In this document: positions 52,853 through 60,135 of the stretch, in pieces | Numbering within the stretch: the first letter of the stretch is position 1 | How the letters are laid out: every line of letters begins with the position of its first letter | From: Janibacter alkaliphilus | GTDB taxonomy: Bacteria > Actinomycetota > Actinomycetes > Actinomycetales > Dermatophilaceae | Length of the DNA stretch: 64,000 nt | Assembly (NCBI RefSeq): GCF_013408565.1 | Contig: NZ_JACBZX010000001.1 | Span: 930,001 to 994,000 of the forward strand | Direction: 5' to 3' | Program-made: the position numbers and the translations under genes | Notes under the pieces: model-generated | Databases searched by the model: none | Seen by the model: the letters and a program-made list of their open reading frames with translations, nothing else | Told to the model about the DNA's origin: nothing

Positions 52853-52960
52853 CTATGTCAATGGTGAGGTACGGGAAGGCGAGATCGGGTGAGCGAGGGG
52901 GAGCTGGCGGCCGGTGCCGCTGCGGCTCGGAGGTGGCGTAGGTGCGGCGGGCTGCGGCGG

Positions 52961-53386
52961 TCAGGCGAAGGGGTTGACCCAGGTGACCTCGGGGAAGCGC
53001 GCGAAGTCACTGTCCGCGCTGACCACCGCCACCCCATGCTGGATCGCCAGCGCGGCGAGCTGCGCGTCCGGGACGAGGTTCCCGGTGACCTGGTGCTCCG
53101 CCACGAGCCGCCCGAGGATCGCCCAGGTCGCGGCGGTCACGTCCGGCAGCCAGGCCGCAGGAGCGGCGAGCCAGTCCTCCACGTGGCTGACGGCGGCCGC
53201 GGGGGCGAGCGGCTCACGCATCACCCGGGGATGGGTGCTGATCCGCAGGAAGGCCCCCAGGCTCTGGGCAGGGAGCCCGATCCGCACGTCGCCGTTGAGG
53301 TGGTCTTCGAGGAAAGCCCGGGCACGCTCATGCCCTCGGGCCGTCTCGTCGACGGCGTAGAGCAGGACGTTGGCGTCGAGGATCAC
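52961..53386 (-). CDS. VapC-type PIN-domain RNase toxin
   Basis: The 141-residue protein has MILDANVLLYAVDET (first Asp), QVTGNLVPDAQLAALAIQHG (acidic pair) and VSADSDFARFPEVTW, the mycobacterial/actinobacterial VapC pattern. The ATG overlaps the antitoxin stop by four bases (ATGA). VapC toxins cleave tRNA or rRNA; the RHH protein upstream neutralises it. Confidence 0.9.
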   Translation of the reverse strand: MILDANVLLYAVDETARGHERARAFLEDHLNGDVRIGLPAQSLGAFLRISTHPRVMREPLAPAAAVSHVEDWLAAPAAWLPDVTAATWAILGRLVAEHQVTGNLVPDAQLAALAIQHGVAVVSADSDFARFPEVTWVNPFA

Positions 53387-53613
53387 TCGTCGCCGTCGTT
53401 CTCGAGGAGGTCCAGCACCTCACCGACGTTCGAGACGTCGACGCGGGCGCCAATCGGGGATGTCCGCTGCACGAACCGCTTCTCGGCCCCGCCGGCCCTC
53501 AGCCCGCGTCGAGCGAGCGCGACGACGGCCTCGCTCGTGCCCAACCCCTCCTCGCGACGGAGCCGGGCCACCTCCGCCTCGATGTCGGGGGTGAGGTTGA
53601 CGGTGGTGCGCAT
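53383..53613 (-). CDS. VapB-type ribbon-helix-helix antitoxin
   Basis: The 76-residue protein has MRTTVNLTPDIEAEVARLRR and GTSEAVVALARRGLRA, a ribbon-helix-helix DNA-binding domain, followed by a toxin-binding tail ending NDGDE. ATG 53613 is preceded by a weak ribosome site; the open frame continues upstream to 53781 but has no family similarity there. Confidence 0.88.
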   Translation of the reverse strand: MRTTVNLTPDIEAEVARLRREEGLGTSEAVVALARRGLRAGGAEKRFVQRTSPIGARVDVSNVGEVLDLLENDGDE

Positions 53614-53632
53614 GACTCTAGGATACATCACC

Positions 53633-53661
53633 GATGCGCCGCCGAGCGCATCAATGATGCG
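53633..53661. promoter_or_regulatory. GATGCG/CGCATC dyad plus extra half-site upstream of vapBC
   Basis: GATGCG (53633), CGCATC (53647) and GATGCG (53656) form an inverted pair and a third half-site 20-48 bp upstream of the antitoxin start. RHH antitoxins bind paired half-sites like these. The mobile-element end starts 15 bp further on. Confidence 0.45.
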
Positions 53662-53675
53662 TCCGTTTCGCGCCG

Positions 53676-53735
53676 CTAGTGTCGAGAAGCAGCGCAGATT
53701 GCCCACGACACGCGTCCCACTTTGCACAGACCGCC
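53676..53735. repeat. left-end repeat copy A (about 60 bp)
   Basis: This aligns with 56028-56091 over about 60 bp: CTAG, TGTCGAGA, GCAG, then CACGACACGCG and TTGCACAGA in common, with about ten differences. It is followed by an 11-bp perfect inverted repeat ACTTTGCACAG (53719-53729) / CTGTGCAAAGT (53749-53759). Likely a recombinase-binding region at the element end. Confidence 0.7.
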
Positions 53736-53894
53736 CCTGATGGCACGGCTGTGCAAAGTAGGCCTCCGCAGCCCTGCCCAACTTCGTCGGCCGTTCGGCT
53801 CCATCACGGTTGCCTGGTGGGCATGCCCACCCCGACCTAGGAGTGGTTGCGGGGCGTTGACTGTTTCCTCCTGAGCCACCTTCGGTCGGAAGTG

Positions 53895-54461
53895 TCAGAC
53901 CCGCTGTTGTGATGCCTTCCTCACATCGGCGAAGACCTTTGGTTCGCCGTCGGTGAGCAGCATGACCTCATAAGGGTCGAACTCGGCTTCCTGCTCCATG
54001 CCTGGCGTCCCGACAGGCATGGCTGGCACGCTCAGGCCGCGTGCGCCCTGCGGTGGGTCGGCTAGGTACTTCAGGACGAATCGTGCCGGGACGTGTCCGA
54101 CGAAGACTTCTCCATCGGAGTTGAGCGACAGGTGGCAGGACTGCATGTCCAAGGGGATGTCATGGCGTTCCCAGACCTCGTGGAGGGCTTCGGGGTGCTC
54201 GGTGGTGATGGTGAACCCGTTGTCTTCGGCGTGGTCGACCCATCCGCTGCAGCACCCGCAGGAGGCATCCTTGTACACGGTCATCGCCAGTTGTGCCGGG
54301 TCGACTCCGTAGTCGGCGACCTTCGCGGGCATCGACGTCTCTTTCGCGGTGGGCGCCGGGCCATCATCCGCGCAGGCGCTCAGCAAGGACGCCGACCCGA
54401 TGCCAGCCAGGAGGAGAGTGCGTCTGCTGATCTGTTGGGGGGTGCGTGAACTGGTGAACAT
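53895..54461 (-). CDS. DUF411-family metal-binding lipoprotein
   Basis: The 188-residue protein has a twin-arginine-like signal (SRRTLLLAGIGSASLLSAC) with a lipobox, followed by the DUF411 domain with YKDASCGCCSGWVDH (CxCC) near residue 65 and the later HDIPLDMQSCHLSL with Cys and His. DUF411 proteins are tied to copper handling. It is the last of three cassette genes. It is predicted to be outside the cytoplasm. Confidence 0.88.
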   Translation of the reverse strand: MFTSSRTPQQISRRTLLLAGIGSASLLSACADDGPAPTAKETSMPAKVADYGVDPAQLAMTVYKDASCGCCSGWVDHAEDNGFTITTEHPEALHEVWERHDIPLDMQSCHLSLNSDGEVFVGHVPARFVLKYLADPPQGARGLSVPAMPVGTPGMEQEAEFDPYEVMLLTDGEPKVFADVRKASQQRV

Positions 54462-54529
54462 GCGATCAGGCCCTCCGATGTGTTGAGGGGCCCGGCCGGC
54501 GTGAATCCGGCCGGGCCCGTTGGGAGAAG

Positions 54530-55147
54530 TCAGAGCGAGGCGCGCATGGTGCGCATCTCCTTGATCTCGGCGTTCTGGTCGCTGATGACGTTCTTGGACA
54601 ACTCCACCGCGTCGGGGTTCTCCCCGTCCTGGCGGTGGTCCTTGGCCATCTTCACGGCGCCTTGGTGGTGCTCGATCATCTGGTCGAGGAACAGCGTGGA
54701 GGCTTGTTCGCCGTCGGCTGCCTTGAGCTTCTTGATGTCCTCGGGGCTGACCATGCCGTCATGGCTCATCTCGTCTCCGGAGCCGGAGTCGCCACCGTGG
54801 CCCTCGTGGCCCGAGTCGTCCTGACCCCAGTCCTTGAGCCAGGTCTGCATCTCCTTGATCTCTGGCCCTTGGGCCTTCTTGATCTGTTTGGCCATCTCCA
54901 CCACGTCGGGGTTGACCCCGGACTTGTCGAGGATGATGTCGGACATCTCCACGGCCTGCTGGTGATGCATGATCATGCCTTCGGCGTAGGTGACGTCGGC
55001 CTCGTTGAACTGTGCCGACGCCTGGCTACTGCCGCTCTCGCTGCCGCCGTGGGAGTCGTGGCTGCTACTGCCTTGGGAGCAGCCACTGACGATGAGGGTG
55101 GCTGCCGCGGCGGTCGCCAATGTCTTGGTGATGGTGTTCTTGCGCAT
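54530..55147 (-). CDS. DUF305-family His/Met-rich lipoprotein
   Basis: The 205-residue protein has a lipobox (LIVSGC), a His/Ser-rich linker, and two DUF305 halves with the ferritin-like motifs MIMHHQQAVEMSDI and MIEHHQGAVKMAKDH. The His/Met-rich pattern suggests copper or silver binding. It lies between the DUF6153-like and DUF411 genes. ATG 55147 begins the signal. Confidence 0.9.
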   Translation of the reverse strand: MRKNTITKTLATAAAATLIVSGCSQGSSSHDSHGGSESGSSQASAQFNEADVTYAEGMIMHHQQAVEMSDIILDKSGVNPDVVEMAKQIKKAQGPEIKEMQTWLKDWGQDDSGHEGHGGDSGSGDEMSHDGMVSPEDIKKLKAADGEQASTLFLDQMIEHHQGAVKMAKDHRQDGENPDAVELSKNVISDQNAEIKEMRTMRASL

Positions 55148-55238
55148 GCGAAATCGCAGTTCCTTTGTCTGGTGTCGTTGATCGGGCAGGACTGCGTCCG
55201 GCGACGCCGTGTGGCGTGCTCGGACGCGAGACACATGC

Positions 55239-55670
55239 TCACGTTCGGCTGATGCACAGCCGAATCAACGAAACGCGTGACAGGTGCCCCGGTAGGGGTG
55301 GTGACTGGGCAGCGAGCCAGGTCACCCACGGGGGTTGCCATCGCCACGAGGAGCCACCGCGCCGTGGCACGAGGGTCACCAGCCACAGCAGCACGAACAA
55401 GCACATCGCGGCCATCGAGCCGTGCCCGTCGCAGCCGGGAGACGGACATGAATGCGCGCCCGAGCTCGCTGGGTCTTGATGCGTGTGATGGCCCGTGCTC
55501 GCCTGCACCTGCTGGGTGGACACCTCGCCCGGCATGTGATGGCCGACGGAGAATCCGTGCATGGCAAGGATGCCTGCGACCACCGAGGTGGCCAGCCCCA
55601 GAACCAGCAGGCCCCATGGAGGCTGAAGCGTGCGACCAAGCTGCGTGCGCGCGCTGTGGTCGGGGGCCAT
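55239..55670 (-). CDS. DUF6153-like small membrane protein
   Basis: The 143-residue product has two hydrophobic segments (LLVLGLATSVVAGILAMHGF and MAAMCLFVLLWLVTLV) around a His/Cys/Met-rich loop (GHHMPGE, TGHHTHQD, CPSPGCDGHGSM) likely to bind copper. This matches the DUF6153 group that accompanies DUF305. ATG 55670 is given; ATG 55679 is alternative. It is first in the cassette operon. Confidence 0.6.
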   Translation of the reverse strand: MAPDHSARTQLGRTLQPPWGLLVLGLATSVVAGILAMHGFSVGHHMPGEVSTQQVQASTGHHTHQDPASSGAHSCPSPGCDGHGSMAAMCLFVLLWLVTLVPRRGGSSWRWQPPWVTWLAAQSPPLPGHLSRVSLIRLCISRT

Positions 55671-55718
55671 GGACCACATTATATGAGTCGCCTGTCGTGG
55701 GATGTCGGCGGCAGGACC

Positions 55719-55753
55719 CCTCGCCGCGCCGGCACGTGGTCGGCGCGGCGAGG
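55719..55753 (-). other. perfect 13-bp hairpin in the leader of the metal cassette
   Basis: CCTCGCCGCGCCG, a nine-base loop, and the exact complement lie 49 bp upstream of the DUF6153-like start, in the probable 5' leader. It could be a terminator of incoming transcription or an attenuator for the operon; neither can be told from sequence. Confidence 0.5.
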
Positions 55754-55797
55754 AGGCTGCGGGCAAGCCAGATCAGATGTCACCTACGCGTGCAGCA

Positions 55798-55821
55798 GTC
55801 CCCCTGCAACGACAGGGGGAC
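55798..55821. promoter_or_regulatory. dyad GTCCCCCTG-N6-CAGGGGGAC, possibly CsoR-like
   Basis: The arms are perfect nine-base complements with a C/G-run centre reminiscent of CsoR/RcnR sites (C-tract flanked by G-tract). It lies 128 bp upstream of the cassette's first gene. No CsoR gene is in the window, so regulation would be in trans. Confidence 0.4.
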
Positions 55822-56014
55822 AACCTGCTCTTCTGACACCGGCACGGGTCCAGCTATCGGGCGACCACTGAGCGGACCCCAAGCGACTACCGACGCGCTG
55901 TCCAACCATGCGGTCGACGCATGTGACCCCACCCATAACGTGAGGTGCGGTATTCCAGCTCCACGCATAACGAGACGTTTACCCTAGATACTGGCGGCCC
56001 TGCTCTAATCTGCG

Positions 56015-56045
56015 CTGCATCTCGACACTAGATGTCGAGATGCAG
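56015..56045. repeat. back-to-back element ends (copies B and D)
   Basis: CTGCATCTCGACA (56015-56027), five bases CTAGA and TGTCGAGATGCAG (56033-56045) form a perfect 13-bp-arm palindrome. The left arm is the right end of the 2.35-kb element; the right arm is the left end of the next one. Copy D continues to about 56091 with likeness to 53676-53735. Confidence 0.7.
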
Positions 56046-56211
56046 TGAAGACTGCACACGACACGCGGCCTAGATTGCACAGATCCCGTCGCCGGTGGGA
56101 GGCCACGCAATGTATCGAGTTGGGCTATGCAACGCCCACGACTCTCAAACTCGGCCCTTGCGGAAGTGCGATTCTACGGCTCTCCGCATTTGAGCGGGGC
56201 GTGTGCTGATT

Positions 56212-56792
56212 TCATGCTGCTGGTCTCTGCCCTCGGGCGAGGGCGATGTGGACCATGATGCGCCTTCGGTAGTTGTCCATGTTGGTGAAGCCGCATCCGA
56301 CACGCTTGGTTTGCTTGATGATCCGGTTGAAGCCCTCGGTGCGGGCGTTGGTCACGTCCTCGGTGAGCGCGACGAGCACCGCTGGCCACCAGGTGTCGAT
56401 CGTGGTCGCCAGGCGGCTGGTTTCCTCCATGTCGGCGCGGGCGGCGGCGTCGTAGAAGTCGTACAGCCTGCGCCGGATCTGGTGCGGCTGGTGTTCGGCC
56501 AGCAGCAGGCGCAAGCGTTCCTTGACGGCATGCGCGGCGGCGATCTCGTTGGTCGGATCCTCGGCGGCGAGGGCGGCGTTGAACCGGGCCTTTTGCTTCA
56601 CGGTGAGGTGCTCGTAGCCGGTGAGCAGCAGTTGCCGGCTGGCCCAGACTTTGTCGGTGGCGGTGCCGCGGCGGCCGTGCAGTTGCCGGGTGATCCGTTG
56701 ACGGACCTGGGTGACCATGAGGTTGGCGAGGGCGACGAGATGCCACTTGTCGACTGCGATCCGCGCGTCCGGCAGGGCGGTGCGGATCCCGG
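56212..56792 (-). pseudogene. ISL3-family transposase, C-terminal fragment
   Basis: About 193 residues match the ISL3 DDE domain: ALPDARIAVDKWHLVALANL, then the C-terminal TNARTEGFNRIIKQTKRVGC and GFTNMDNYRRRIMVHIAL. The N-terminal zinc-finger and first catalytic Asp region are absent; upstream sequence belongs to an IS3 scrap in the other orientation. The frame is open beyond 56792, but the homology stops there. Confidence 0.82.
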
Positions 56793-56915
56793 ATCGACAG
56801 GTACAACAGCGCCCGCCCGCACACCCGCCTCGGCAACGCCCCACCCGCCGAGTACGAGGCAGCGCACTGCGCTGAGCCCACCAAGTCATCGCGACCGGCA
56901 ATGACACCTGCATAG
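56793..56915 (+). pseudogene. IS3-family transposase, C-terminal scrap
   Basis: The plus-strand frame reads DRYNSARPHTRLGNAPPAEYE and ends AMTPA before a TAG at 56913. This is the IS3 OrfB C-terminal pattern (YNxxRPHxxLGxxxPAEYE). About 40 codons remain; the rest of the transposase is missing. It abuts the ISL3 fragment. Confidence 0.75.
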
Positions 56916-56965
56916 ACGTGGCATCAACGCGTAGATGTTTCAGTTTCTTCTGTGCTGGGGCTGTG

Positions 56966-58057
56966 TCAGGTGCTGGACCGGGTGTAGGCAGCGGCGCGCA
57001 CCACATCGTCGTCCTCCAGTCCAGCTCCTAGTGCTCCGCCCACGGTGGCCAGGCTGGCGGTGAGCCAGCTGATCTTCGCGTAGTCCAAAGCGTTCACTGG
57101 GTGACCGGCGACACCGGCCAGTACCTGCTCGTCGACGAGCAGCAGCGCGCCGACCCAGGACAGGATGAATAAGCCGAGGTAGAACACCACAACCCCGATG
57201 GCCACGGTCGCGGTGGTGGCCAAATTGAACAGGATCACCTGCTCACGTTGGGCTCGCCGCCGTGGGCGCTCCCACAAGTCGGCTCCCAGGATCAGGGTGG
57301 CACTCACCGCCCCGATCGCCATCACCGCCAGCAGGACCAGGCGCACCGGCCCGTAGGCCATGGCCAGTACCCATAGGTCCGAGGCCACCAATGTCAGTAT
57401 GCCGGTGGCCGCTGCCACGACCATCGCCCGGGAGAGCCGGGCCACGAAGGCCCAAGGCTGGTTGGCGCGGATCATGCCCAGCAGCAACCGCACGTTGCCG
57501 CTCAGCACTCGGGCCGTGAACTGCACGACGTTGTCGTCCGGGCGTTCGTCGAGATCGGTGGACAGCTGGTGGGCTCTTCGAGCAAGATCCCGCTGGGCGT
57601 TGAGGTCTTCGGCGTCGTAGCCCAGGAGCTGCCCGACCACGTGCACGGTGGTCTCTTGCACCTTCTGCCGTACGTGCACGGCTCCCAGGGTTGGGACGGA
57701 GACCAGTCCTACCCCGTGCACGGGGCTGAGCTGGGTGAGCACCGGACGTCGGCCGGTCTTCAGGGGGATCTCGGTGAGCACCACGGCCAAATCCCAGTTC
57801 TCCTCCAGCACGCGGTTTCGGGCCGCCTCCAGCAGGTCCAAGGTCTCGGTGGGTGGATCGACCAGCCGGTCTTCGGCCATCTTCAGTTGCCAGCGCACTC
57901 CCGGATACCGCTGCACCAAAATCTTGCGCACCGAGGTGGTGACCTCGGGGCCGAGCATCGCACTCAGGGATGGTGAGACCACCAGGCCGATGAGCAGCTC
58001 GGCATCGGAAAGGGGTTCGGCAGGATCGGCGGTGGATCGGCAACGCTCAGCAGTCAC
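56966..58057 (-). CDS. uncharacterised four-helix membrane protein
   Basis: The 363-residue product has a soluble N-terminal half (EPLSDAELLIGLVVSPSLSA, RRPVLTQLSPVHGVGLVSVP) and about four C-terminal membrane segments (VVAAATGILTLVASDLWVLA, LVLLAVMAIGAVSATLILGA, IGVVVFYLGLFILSWVGALL and one more near the end). GTG 58057 is preceded by GGAG; ATG 58129 would add a weakly charged extension. It is not recognised. It is cargo of the second element, flanked by IS3 scraps on both sides. Confidence 0.68.
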   Translation of the reverse strand: MTAERCRSTADPAEPLSDAELLIGLVVSPSLSAMLGPEVTTSVRKILVQRYPGVRWQLKMAEDRLVDPPTETLDLLEAARNRVLEENWDLAVVLTEIPLKTGRRPVLTQLSPVHGVGLVSVPTLGAVHVRQKVQETTVHVVGQLLGYDAEDLNAQRDLARRAHQLSTDLDERPDDNVVQFTARVLSGNVRLLLGMIRANQPWAFVARLSRAMVVAAATGILTLVASDLWVLAMAYGPVRLVLLAVMAIGAVSATLILGADLWERPRRRAQREQVILFNLATTATVAIGVVVFYLGLFILSWVGALLLVDEQVLAGVAGHPVNALDYAKISWLTASLATVGGALGAGLEDDDVVRAAAYTRSST

Positions 58058-58407
58058 CGCTCCATGGTGAGGCAACCACGGGCCGGATTGCCACTGGCTC
58101 GATGGAGCCCCCAAGGTTTCGTGCAGCACCGCGGGCCGGATTCGGTGGTCGCCTCGATCCCGGAGAGAGCGGTGCTGCTCACTGCGAAATCCTCTCCCTG
58201 CCGACGCCGCCAGCGCGAAGACATCACAGCCAGCGGGCCCGGGACCTGCCGGTGTCGAGGACGGCTTCTCGATGATGCTGCAGTGACGGATCGGTTGAAG
58301 TGCTTCGGCGGTGTGGGAGCAGTGATCAGCGTGGGGCCGGTCGATTCCGTTCGGACAGGTGATGCATCGACTGCCCAGCGGCAGGTGCGGTATGGATCGC
58401 CCCGGGT
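58058..58407. other. intergenic stretch, nothing recognised
   Basis: About 350 bp between the membrane protein and the second IS3 scrap. Short open frames exist on both strands, but none shows a recognisable motif or ribosome site. No repeat or RNA gene was seen. Confidence 0.5.
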
Positions 58408-58530
58408 TTAGTGGAGGGCTGGTTGTGCCGTCTCGGCGGTTGCCGGGACGGTGGTCGTGTCAGCGTAGTAGTGGTCTTCGAGTTCGGTCGGCGGGATGTC
58501 TCCGCAGTGGCCGTGGAGGCGTGAGTTGAC
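58408..58530 (-). pseudogene. IS3-family transposase, C-terminal scrap 2
   Basis: The minus strand reads SRLHGHCGDIPPTELEDHYY followed by a Thr/Ala tail and TAA at 58408. This is the OrfB C-terminus of an IS3-family transposase (RLHGxxGxIPPxExE). Upstream, similarity stops at the IS110 fragment boundary. It differs from the scrap at 56793, so two IS3 elements have left remnants here. Confidence 0.75.
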
Positions 58531-58543
58531 GCTTCTATATGCG

Positions 58544-59535
58544 TCAAGCAGCGGCGGCTGGGGCGGTTTGCTCTTGGGTCCGTAGGTGTCGGGTGGTGCG
58601 CCAGATCTCTCGGATGAGGTGTCGTTTGAGGCATCGGATGATCTCGGATTTGGTCTTGCCCTCGGCCGTTCGTCGGGTCACGTAGGTCTTGGTGCGCTCG
58701 TCGAGCCTCATGCGGACGATGACGATGCGGTAGAGCGCTGCGTTGGCCTGCCGGTGTCCACCTCGGTTGAGTCGGTGACGGTTGGTCCGGCCGGAAGAGG
58801 CTGGGATGGGGTTGACGCCGCATAGTTTGGCCAGGGCGGCCTCACTGGTGACCCTGGCGACGTTGTCGCCGATGACTGTGAGGAGCTCGGCGGCCGCGTC
58901 GGGGCCGATCCCGCACCCCTCGCGGAGCTGGGGAGCGACCGCGGTGGTCAACCGGTCCAGCTGCGCTTCGTGCTTAGTGATCTCCTCGCTGAGGTAGAGC
59001 CACCGGCGAGCCATCGCGCGCAGCGCATACTTCGTCGCGGCGGTGGGGTCATCGACCTCGCCTGGCCTGAGCCCTGCGCAGCGGCGCAGCAGGGCCATCT
59101 TGGTCAGCGGCTCGAGTTGCTCGCGCAGATCGGCAGGAGCGGTGACGATCAGGTGCCGCAGGCTGATCATCGTGGCGGCCCGGGCTTTGACCGCGGCGTG
59201 CTTGGCGCACTTGATGACGCGGATCATCTCAATGTTCCCGTCCGCGGTCTTCGCGGTTGCGGTGACAGTCCCGGCCAGCACGGCACGGGCGGCGTTCTCC
59301 GCGTCGAAGGCGTCCGTCTTGCCGCGCAGGCGACGGTCTCGCCGGTTGGGGCGGGCGACCTCATGGATCGTGACGCCCGTGGGGCGCAGGGCCGCGACCA
59401 GTCCGGCCCCATACGAGCTTGTGCCTTCGATGGCGTACGTCAGGGCAACGTCCGCCACCTGGCCAGTGACCTGTCGGCGCAGGCCCTCGGCCCACAGTGC
59501 GAGGCGGTCATATCCGGTCCGTGTGGCACTGCACC
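58544..59535 (-). pseudogene. IS110-family transposase, N-terminally truncated
   Basis: About 330 residues match IS110 transposases: VALTYAIEGTSSYGAGLVAA, RGKTDAFDAENAARAVLAGT, IGPDAAAELLTVIGDN, LAKLCGVNPIPASSGRTNRH and LNRGGHRQANAALYRIVIVR with the catalytic Ser region altered. The first catalytic Asp (LGIDxHK) is missing; sequence upstream of about 59535 is unrelated although the frame stays open to 59626. It is not closely related to the intact IS110 at 27247. Confidence 0.82.
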
Positions 59536-59609
59536 CCTCTGGCATCGAGGGGGCACACCTGTGCGTGAACCTCCGATGCCAGGACAAGAATGATCTTGGC
59601 AAGCCGTGG

Positions 59610-60008
59610 GTGTACCGCGTTGGCATTCATGTGGACAAGGCGACTGACGGGGCCGCTGCGCGGCGCACGGCCCATCGCCTCGCGACGGATCTCGAACCAT
59701 CCCTGGATCTGGCCAGCCTCCAGTCCGCACTCGCGCAGATCACCACCAAGCCTCTGGGGGCCGCACTCAGCGGGGCCAAGCCCATCAAGCGCCCCCGAGA
59801 CCGGGAGAGACGTCTTCAGAGCTGGCTGGCCGAGGTCGATGCCGCAGGCAGCAGTCGGGTGAGCCGCCATCCGGTGTTCCACCATGACGACGGGAGACGG
59901 CTGACGGCGCAGTTCTACTTGGCACCGGATCTCGTCACGGGCGCTGACCTCTTGGAACTCATCCTCGCCACCCTGGGATACCTCGCTCGCTCCTGCCGCG
60001 AGGGGTAA
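59610..60008 (+). CDS. possible 3' fragment of an unknown gene
   Basis: A plus-strand frame from GTG 59610 encodes about 132 residues, including AQITTKPLGAALSGAKPIKR and HDDGRRLTAQFYLAPDLVTG, with codon use typical of the window. It has no ribosome site, and the frame is open further upstream into the IS110 antisense, so this is probably a gene cut by the IS110 insertion. Function unknown. Confidence 0.3.
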   Translation: MYRVGIHVDKATDGAAARRTAHRLATDLEPSLDLASLQSALAQITTKPLGAALSGAKPIKRPRDRERRLQSWLAEVDAAGSSRVSRHPVFHHDDGRRLTAQFYLAPDLVTGADLLELILATLGYLARSCREG

Positions 60009-60057
60009 CCCGGAGCCGTCACGACTCAGGGCCCCGCACCCGAAGTCATAAGCGAAG

Positions 60058-60131
60058 GTTATGCAAACTCATAACATTGGGTTTTTGCTGCAAACGAAGG
60101 CCCTCTCTGCAATCTTCGCTGCATCTCGACA
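60058..60131. repeat. right-end repeat copy C
   Basis: GTTATG-N6-CATAAC (60058-60075) is followed by the terminal repeat at 60108-60131 whose reverse strand reads TGTCGAGATGCAGCGAAGAT. It resembles the right end at 56002-56027, including GGGCC next to the repeat. The end lies at 60131, four bases before the dnaB stop. Confidence 0.65.
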
Positions 60132-60135
60132 ACCG

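Larger units (their letters stand above)
53680..56027. mobile_element. 2.35-kb cargo element with 21-bp terminal inverted repeats, no transposase
   Basis: The left end (53680-53700) reads TGTCGAGAAGCAGCGCAGATT; the right end, on the other strand, matches 20 of its 21 bases and ends at 56027. Both sides are flanked by CTAG (53676-53679, 56028-56031), a possible 4-bp target duplication. Inside are only DUF6153-like, DUF305 and DUF411 genes, so movement would need enzymes in trans. The right subterminal region has CATAAC motifs at 55935 and 55966, also seen in the neighbouring element's right end. Confidence 0.6.
56033..60131. mobile_element. 4.1-kb segment with 24-bp terminal inverted repeats, filled with IS debris
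   Basis: The left end (56033-56056) and right end (complement of 60108-60131) match in 22 of 24 bases (TGTCGAGATGCAG, then GAAGA). The right end carries CATAAC/GTTATG motifs (60058-60075). Inside are an ISL3 fragment, two IS3 C-terminal scraps, a membrane protein gene, a truncated IS110 transposase and a possible gene fragment. No complete recombinase remains. The right end stops four bases from the dnaB stop codon. Confidence 0.55.

Noticed and set aside
58544..59626. Second intact IS110 transposase
   Set aside because: Although the frame is 360 codons, the first catalytic Asp region is missing and the first 30 residues are unrelated, so it is truncated.
59508..59885. 125-codon minus-strand frame next to the truncated IS110
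   Set aside because: No similarity to any family and Cys/Gly-rich composition; the plus-strand frame over the same bases has more normal composition, though it is also weak.
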